Assembly (NCBI GenBank): GCA_022578605.1
Contig: MU394162.1
Span: forward strand, 1-64,000
Reading direction: 5' to 3'
Source of the DNA: Camillea tinctor
Taxonomy: Eukaryota > Ascomycota > Sordariomycetes > Xylariales > Xylariaceae
DNA: 64,000 nt
Shown here: in pieces, positions 57,497 through 64,000 of the stretch
Layout of the letters: every line of letters starts with the position of its first letter
Position numbering within the stretch: the first letter of the stretch is position 1
Notes under the pieces: model-generated
The model's input: only the letters and a program-made list of their open reading frames with translations
What the model was told of the DNA's origin: nothing
Databases searched by the model: none
Program-made: the position numbers and the translations under genes

Positions 57497-59595
57497 ATGG
57501 CCAGCACCGAGTCAGCCCGTGCCGACTCGGCCGAAAACAAACAGCCCGAGTTGGGAGGCATCGACAATGAAACGGTCGCCGCCATCGACCGCGGCGTCGA
57601 GGTCAATGCTGCTGGCTACAAGGACCAGCTGAAGCGCCAGTATGGACTACTCGGCATAGTCGGTGTGGCCCTCACCGTCGACAACGCATGGGCGGCCCTG
57701 GGGTCTTCAATATCGGTCTCTATCCGTAAGTACTTACATTCATCTATATAACATGACCTTATAGGTTATAGTCATCTCATATATTATAATATAACTTACA
57801 CACATATTATCGCAGTTAACGGCGGCCCCCCGGGACTAATCTTCGGTCTCATCGTTGCTCTGTTCTACTACTCCTTTATTGGCTTGAGTCTTGCCGAGGT
57901 ATGAAGAACTCTTTCCTCACTTCCCCTTCACCCCCCTCCTCCCATCCCCTTCTCTTCTGTTAATGCTCATCCCTGGCATTAATTCCTCCCGCCTCCTCCA
58001 ATCGGGCTTTTACCCAGCCTACAATGCAACAATTACTGCATACATGGTGTGCATTACACATGATCTCGGACATTTCTTTCCTTTTTATTCCCTTCTTCCT
58101 TTATTTCCTTTGCTAACATTTCCGGGCTTTTCGAACAAAAGCTCGCCTCCTCCGTACCCACCGCCGGCGGTGTGTACCATTGGGGCACCATCGCAGCCGG
58201 GCCGCGATATGGGCGCATGGTCGGCTTCTTCGTGGGCTGGATCAACTTCTACGGGTGGATGTTCGACCTGGCGGCGCTGTTTGAGATCACGTCCAACATC
58301 CTGGTGCAGATGTACGCGACGTACCACGGGGACAGCTACGTGCCCGAGGCGTGGCACGTCTATGTGACGTACGTGTCCATCCTGTGGCTCTCGACTATCT
58401 TCGTCATCTTCGCCAACCGCCTCATCCCGCTGACCCAGAACCTCGGCATGTTCTTTGTCATCGTCGGCGGCGTCATCACCATCATCGTCATCGCCGCCAT
58501 GCCCGAGCGCCACGCCTCCAACCACTTCGTCTGGGGCTCTTTCAACGAGAACAACCTCACCGGCTGGCAAGGCGGCGTGGCTTTCCTTCTCGGCGTCCTC
58601 AACGGCGCTTTCACCATCGGCACCCCCGACGCCATCACCCATATTGCCGAGGAGCTGCCGCACCCACGTCGCGACCTGCCCAAGGCCATCGGGCTGCAGC
58701 TCGGACTAGGGTTCTTCTACGCCTTCGTGTTCGCCATCGCCATCGGGTACGCCATCACGGACCTCTCCGCCCTACAGGGCGGCATCAACACGTACCCACT
58801 GGCGGTGATCTACGCGCAAGCGACCAACAGCGCGGGCGCCACTTTTGGTCTACTCTTCATCCTCTTCCTCAGCACGGTGTGCTGCTGCATCGGCACGCTG
58901 CTGACCAACTCGCGCACGTACTGGGCCCTCGCCCGCGACAACGCCGTGCCCTTCTCCCCCGTCTTCGGCCGCGTCCACGAGGGCCTCAGCTGCCCCGTCT
59001 ACGCCACCCTGTTCGTGTCGCTCGTCGCCACCGGGCTCGGCGCCGTGCCGCTGGGTAGTAGCAGCGCGTTTCTCGCGCTCACCGGCTCGTTCATCGTGCT
59101 CACCAGCGTGTCGTACGCTATCCCGTTCGCGGCCAACATGGTCACCGGCCGGAAGTACTTCCCCCCTGGCCCGTTCCACTTGGGCCGCGCGGGATACGGC
59201 ATCAATCTGCTCGCGGTGCTACTCATCGCCGTGTTTGACATATTCTTCTGCTTCCGTACGTGTTTTCCTTCCTCCCCCCCCCCCTTTTCTCTTTATACAC
59301 ACATATATATATCCTGCCTCGCTCCCTTTTGCTCCCGCGTGCTAAGACTAGACTGACCTTCACCACAGCGTACTCCCTCCCGACCACCGTCGAGTCGATG
59401 AACTACAACAGCGTCATCCTCATCGGCACCGTCACGCTCTCGGGCATATGGTGGATGCTGCACGCAACACGGCATTATCCCGGCCCCAAGGTAATGCAAC
59501 TGTACATACACGATGATACGGCGCCGTTAGCGATGTCGGCGGCGACGACAACAACACCGCCGAACGGGGCGGAGGTGAGCGAGAAGAAGGGGTAG
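57497..59595 (+). CDS. Amino-acid/choline/GABA permease (APC superfamily, Hnm1/Uga4-like)
   Basis: Twelve-helix plasma-membrane permease. Four exons, 57497-57725, 57816-57898, 58142-59255 and 59369-59595, give 550 residues. The hydrophilic N-terminus leads to LKRQYGLLGIVGVALTVDNA and a first helix, then NGGPPGLIFGLIVALFYYSFI. The next exon carries ASSVPTAGGVYHWGTIAAG, the fungal choline/GABA permease signature. Later stretches are FTIGTPDAITHIAEELPHPR, the consensus loop before helix 7, and RTYWALARDNAVPFSP. The last junction gives FCFPYSLPTTVESMNYNSVI. Intron 2 is long for this window (243 bp). The donor of exon 1 splits a Leu codon. Substrate (choline, GABA or other amines) cannot be decided from sequence. 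Two ATGs 18 bp apart exist; the second (57497) is used because the N-terminus then reads as in relatives. Confidence 0.93.
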
Positions 59596-60221
59596 GATGA
59601 GTCATGTGATTATGATGATTACGATTATGAACTTGTTTTTAATAAGAGAATTGGGAAGAGGAGGGGGGTCGAATATAAAAAGCATCGCGGGATCATGAAG
59701 TAGAGACGGCAATTTATCTGCTGATCTGTCATGTAAGCACTAGGATTGAAAAGATTTCGATGAGCATATGAAGAGGAATGTATGGACATTGTTTATATAC
59801 TTACCTATATACCCGAATACATGATGATGAATAGCGAGGGGGGTTGGGACCTCATGCTTTATCTTGATTTGCGTCTTGCTCGTGTGGACTTGATGAATCA
59901 ATTATTTGAAGGATAGCCCCTGGAAAAGTAAGCGATAATTTCCCCCAATGACTTACAAGGTCACCACTGTACCCCTGAGTTATGAAAACTGAGAAGAGTG
60001 CTGATATAATGCCCTCCCATGTTTTATATGCTCTAAACAGACTCTAAAATAATAACTGAAAAGGGGGCTGAATGGTAATTATTATATTATACTGTATATA
60101 CCCCAGGACCTATGAAATACCATTCCATGAGATGTAAGTAGAGTGATTATCGTGAAGACAAAAAACAGCACAAAACTCCAATAATCTTCATTAGATATAC
60201 CGCAGCAAGCCTCCAAGCCGA
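59596..60221. other. Convergent intergenic region
   Basis: Between the permease (plus) and the second DUF3176 gene (minus). Nothing recognisable. Confidence 0.6.
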
Positions 60222-62921
60222 CTAACCCCTCAGCAGACTAGCATCGCCCGCCTCATCCAACTGCACCTTTACCCCCTGCGCCCTACGCTTCAGCTCGCCT
60301 AATCCAACATCCCCCCTTTTCCACTCTCCCTTGCCCCGCAACACTCTCTCCCTCATCTCATCATCCAGCCCATGAAACAGCACCGCCAACGCGCTGCTCT
60401 TCCACGTCCTCGCGCCCGCACGTCTCGAGCTCCACACCGCTCCGCCCAGGAACGCCGCCGCCGCAAGCACCACCACAATGGGCAGGGCGGCGAACCCCCA
60501 GCGTACATGCACATACGGCTGGGCGGCGAGGGCGCTGCCCGCCACGGGCACCGCGCCCAGAAACCCGCGGAACGCGACCGTCACCGACGTCGCCACGTCG
60601 CGCACCAGCATGTCGATGCCGCCCGCGTACTCGTAGTAGTTCCAGTAGAACGCGGTGACGACATCCGAGTCGAAGAAGGTGGTCCCGCTAGCGATGCCCA
60701 CGGTAAGATTCACCACCACCGCCGACGGGGACGCGGTGATGGTCCGGTTGAACGCCGCGCTGCTGCGCACCGCGCCCCCCCGCGCGAACAGCGCGCTGAA
60801 CCACCCCCGCATCGCGAGCATCGCCTCGATCGAGAGCACGTACGGCGGCGCCGCCGCGTCCGCACCAAACGTGTACACGTCCCGGTCCGCGGACGCGTCG
60901 CTGATGTCGACCACGCTGGTGTTGACGGCCTCCCGCTGCACCGCTTCCGTCAGCGCGCCGGCCGAGACGCGCGACGAGAGCGTCTGCACGCACGCGCTGA
61001 AGGTGCATTGCTTGGCCCACGGCTGCACTGCGGGCGAGTCAGTATTTTCCCGAACGGGAGAAAGGAAAGTTAGGTACGCACCCGTGCTCCCCCCGTTAGC
61101 GCCCCCCTCGCGCGCCTCGGACCCCATGAACAGCAGCCGCGCGATGGTCGAGTGCGGCAGGGCCCCGCGCGCGGGGGGGATCTGCGCCGTGAGCGAGAAG
61201 ACCTCGGCGCGGGTGCGCAGGGACGCCCCCTGGGGGACCTTCCACCCGCAGTCTTCGGCATCCGAGGCGGAGGAAGAGGTGGAGTTGGCCGCAGAGCAGT
61301 CCGGCTCGATGAAGGGCGTCAGGTCCACGCACGACGCGCACACGGCGAGCGTCTCGTACGCCGCCCACGTGCAGTTCCCCGTCGGGCACGCGAAGGCGAG
61401 GGATGCGCCTGGCCGCCCGTTCTCGGCGAAGAGCCCGTTGTAGACGGCGGATTTGAGGGGCAGGAGGGGGACGAAGCCCGCTGTGGTTAGGGGTGGTTAG
61501 TTCGGTTTATCTATCGCTGGGATAGGGGGGAGGGGGTGTAAGTAGGAAGGTGGTGTGTATTGTGAGTTAGGCCAGTTTCTGTATATCCCAAGGAAGAGAA
61601 GCAAAAGGCAGAGTCGGATAAAGAAAAGAGAGAAAGGGGGAACATGAAGAAGAGGGAAACATACTGCTAGACGTATTCCCCGGTAGCGCGCCCGTGTAGT
61701 TGAGCGCCCGGTTGACGCTTGCCCCCTCGGGGCTCTCGACTGTGCGCGTCTGGTACGTAACGACCTGCTGCGCAAAGGGGCTCAAGCCGAGCGCGGTGAT
61801 AGCCACGACAGCGCCGAAAGAGCCGAGATACCTGTAGGGGATATAGGTTAGTTAACATTGCTCCCGAGAGATCTAATCCCCTTCTCCCTCCCTTCTCCCT
61901 CTCCATGAGCAAAAATACCACAAAGAGGAAAACAGAAGCACAAGAAAAAAAGAAAAGAAAAAGAAAACTCACCCCCCGCGCCCCGTACCCAGCAACTTCA
62001 CCGCGCCCCACGTGCCCCTGCTCGCCTCGTCGAACCTCTCCAGGTCCGCGAGCGGCGCCCGCCGCTCCGTGAACCGCACCCACTTGAGCTGTCCCAAACC
62101 GCCCTGCAGCGCGACCCCGACGCCCGCCGTCGCCACCGTGACCAGCAGCGCGATCAGCGCGTTGAGCGTGATGTCGTAGGGCCAGTCCGGCAGCGGCTGC
62201 CCGTTGAACCACCCCAGCACGCCCAGCACCGCGCCCACGGCCGCGAGGGCTATGGCTACGGCTACGGTTTCGAGGGTCCAGGAGGACTGGAGGGGGGTTA
62301 GTTGGTGGGCGGTGTTTTGGGGGGCAGTTTGGAAAAAAAAAAAATAAAGGCGTGGCGTGGGAGTGGGGATTTGGATGCTGAGGTATGGTGGGAAGGTTTG
62401 GCTCCCGTGTAGACTTGAAAAGGGGCGTGGAGGGAGAGGTTAGGTGATTTCCTAAAATTACTCACTTTGGTCGTGCTGCCGCATAGGACACGGTGGCGGT
62501 TCTTCTTCGTTCTTGGATGGCGATGTTTGTGCGTGGAGAGCTTCGATGACGAGTTGGCGGCGGTCGTGTCGAGGTCGTCGAACTCGTCGGAGTAATCATC
62601 TCCTCCCCTGACCGCGGCCGACGACGTGGTCGCGATCGTGCTGTCGCTCCACCCGCGCTGGTGGTGGGGATGGAGTGGAGGCCCGCTGGCGGCGACAGCG
62701 GGGAGGCCGGCCCAGTAGGGGCTCACCTCCCCCCGGAGGTCGACGTCTGCGTAGTCCTTACGGTAACCCGCCACGCCGTCATTGAGCGGGAAGGGCTGGC
62801 TGTTGTTCTCGGGAGAGGCCACGTGAGGAGCTGCATGCGCAAACTGGTCGTTTCCGGCGGGTAACGAGAAGACGGTGCTGCTATCGAAGGCAGCGTGGTC
62901 ATGTACTGGAGTGTACGCCAT
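60222..62921 (-). CDS. DUF3176-family membrane protein, second copy
   Basis: Function unknown. Five exons: 62921-62466, 62286-61973, 61831-61665, 61480-61082 and 61027-60222, giving about 713 residues. Exon 1 is polar (MAYTPVHDHAAFDSST onward) with acidic and Lys/His-rich patches. Exon 2 gives SSWTLETVAVAIALAAVGAV, two hydrophobic segments and the family core GLGQLKWVRF with FDEASRGTWGAVKLL. Exon 3 is the third membrane segment (YLGSFGAVVAITALGLSPFA). Exon 4 has AVYNGLFAENGRPG and ACPTGNCTWAAYETLAVC. Exon 5 begins VQPWAKQCTFSACVQTL after a 54-bp in-frame intron with a TACTGAC branch sequence, and ends in a C-terminal helix (WGFAALPIVVVLAAAAFLGG) and basic tail. The start at 62921 sits in a better context (GTCATGG) than the upstream ATG at 62978. 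Very GC-rich. Divergent paralogue of the gene at 5.4 kb. Confidence 0.88.
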
Positions 62922-64000
62922 GACGACTCTCTCTTCTCTTACCCCTGAGGTTTTTGGACCACTATCACGCCCTCTCACTTGAGATGGGAACTATGTCAGG
63001 GAGCGGTCCAGATGAATATGTAGGAGAGACGGGGGTTCTTCTGAATATCTATACTATGAGAAGATTGCCCACTAGGTGCAAGATTTCCAACAGAGGAATA
63101 GTAAGACAGGTTGTTGTAGTCTGTCCAGGGACAAGTAAGGAGCGGAGAGGCAGTTTATATATAAAGGAGGCTATCTATAACCCCGCCTTCTGCGCTGAGA
63201 TGCCGTCTTTAGCCATTCCACAGGGCTCGCTTCGTGATGGATACCTATAATCAATATTTACATGATTTGATACCCCTCTCGTTATCGGTTCATGTAAGAT
63301 CGCTGCAGTTGGGGCGTTTCCGCTGAAATCTGAACTCCTGAAGGCTGACCGACTAGCTCATCATGGTAAACAGCCACTTTCACATATAGGCAAGTGTTCC
63401 GTCCCTCCCTCCAATCTTGTTCTATATGGATATCTACGGTTCACACAACCGGCAACTTCTATTATCCCAACGTAGCTCGCTTAGCAGTCGGCTGGCAATA
63501 GAAACTCGAGATCTACAGTAGCGTCGATTTAGTCGATGATACTATAATATGTGCGCCAAGACAATGACGATATGGTGTTCCCATCGGTACAGCAGAGGGA
63601 TGAGGCTCAATTGAGCATATAATACCATACTAGGTTATACGAGTATATATGTTCTCCTCCGCTTATAGTCGAATTGCACTCTCACTGTTGGCATGTGTGC
63701 ATGTATATATGTCGTATATGTATGTTCATCGCTGACAGCCGGCCAACTGCATCTCATCCCCGCGCCTCTGTCCACTCAAAAGCTCAGCGTAGAGCCGTCC
63801 CGCGCATGCCAAGATGCAAGTGATAAGAGCAACATTCAGCCCACTGCCACCAAACAGGTTTTTCGAGTCTGCTTTGAGAGAGCCGACTGAAAGAATGGGA
63901 TAAGGCTGTGCGTAGATTTTCTCTAGAATGGTTACACCGCAGGTACACATCGTGCACGGCGAGTTCGTCCGAGGTCTAGTGATGTGGGGATTATGTCTTC
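62922..64000. other. Right flank, no gene recognised
   Basis: Upstream region of the DUF3176 gene (minus) to the window edge. Short frames (62,954-63,250; 63,693-63,950) show no recognisable features. A gene continuing beyond the window cannot be excluded. Confidence 0.5.

Noticed and set aside
58085..58663. Frames on both strands over the permease (192 codons minus, 235 codons plus)
   Set aside because: Shadows; the permease frame has membrane helices, signature motifs and proper splice sites.
60372..61490. Three long plus-strand frames over the second DUF3176 gene
   Set aside because: Shadow frames produced by very high GC content.

Overview
The window is nuclear DNA of a filamentous ascomycete (Pezizomycotina; a Sordariomycete is likely but unproven). 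Its introns are mostly 50-110 bp with GTANGT-type donors, and it carries fungal-only families such as DUF3176 and Zn2Cys6 regulators. It also has single-copy eukaryotic genes (MIC60, Rab5, SAC1, kinesin-5, a PHAF1/UPF0183 protein), one tRNA-Asp, and an almost pure A/T block of the kind left by repeat-induced point mutation (RIP). No CRISPR array, operon or other prokaryotic feature was seen. All splice sites were read by eye from donor, acceptor and frame.

Layout. 1-3.7 kb: AT-only block, then a sharp change to normal composition with one orphan ORF. 5.4-7.3 kb: a DUF3176 membrane protein. 8.3-17.7 kb: housekeeping genes: MIC60 (minus), Rab5 (minus), an AT-rich gap with decayed tandem repeats, then the phosphoinositide phosphatase SAC1 (plus). 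18.8 kb: tRNA-Asp(GTC), minus. 20.6-24.4 kb: a 1252-residue disordered protein with a C-terminal membrane anchor. 24.96-25.66 kb: a 694-bp element with perfect 34-bp terminal inverted repeats.

26.4-41.5 kb is the most interesting part. A dihydroxyacetone-kinase-family gene (minus), a Zn2Cys6 regulator (plus) and an RpiB-type sugar-phosphate isomerase (minus) lie side by side, and each carries visible inactivating lesions. Beyond them are an intact class II aldolase, an intact sugar/polyol-type short-chain dehydrogenase and an intact MFS anion:cation symporter. Kinase plus RpiB isomerase plus dehydrogenase plus regulator is the composition of known fungal tetritol (erythritol/erythrulose) utilisation loci. 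I read the region as a partly dead polyol or ketose catabolic cluster. The pathway assignment is inference; the lesions are visible in the sequence.

42.4-64 kb: an NAD(P)-dependent epimerase/reductase, a PHAF1/UPF0183 protein (minus), a kinesin-5 motor, an unrecognised 405-residue protein, a choline/GABA-type amino-acid permease and a second, divergent DUF3176 gene (minus). The intergenic spacers are long and hold simple repeats, many TAGGTACCTA-like words and a few local duplications.
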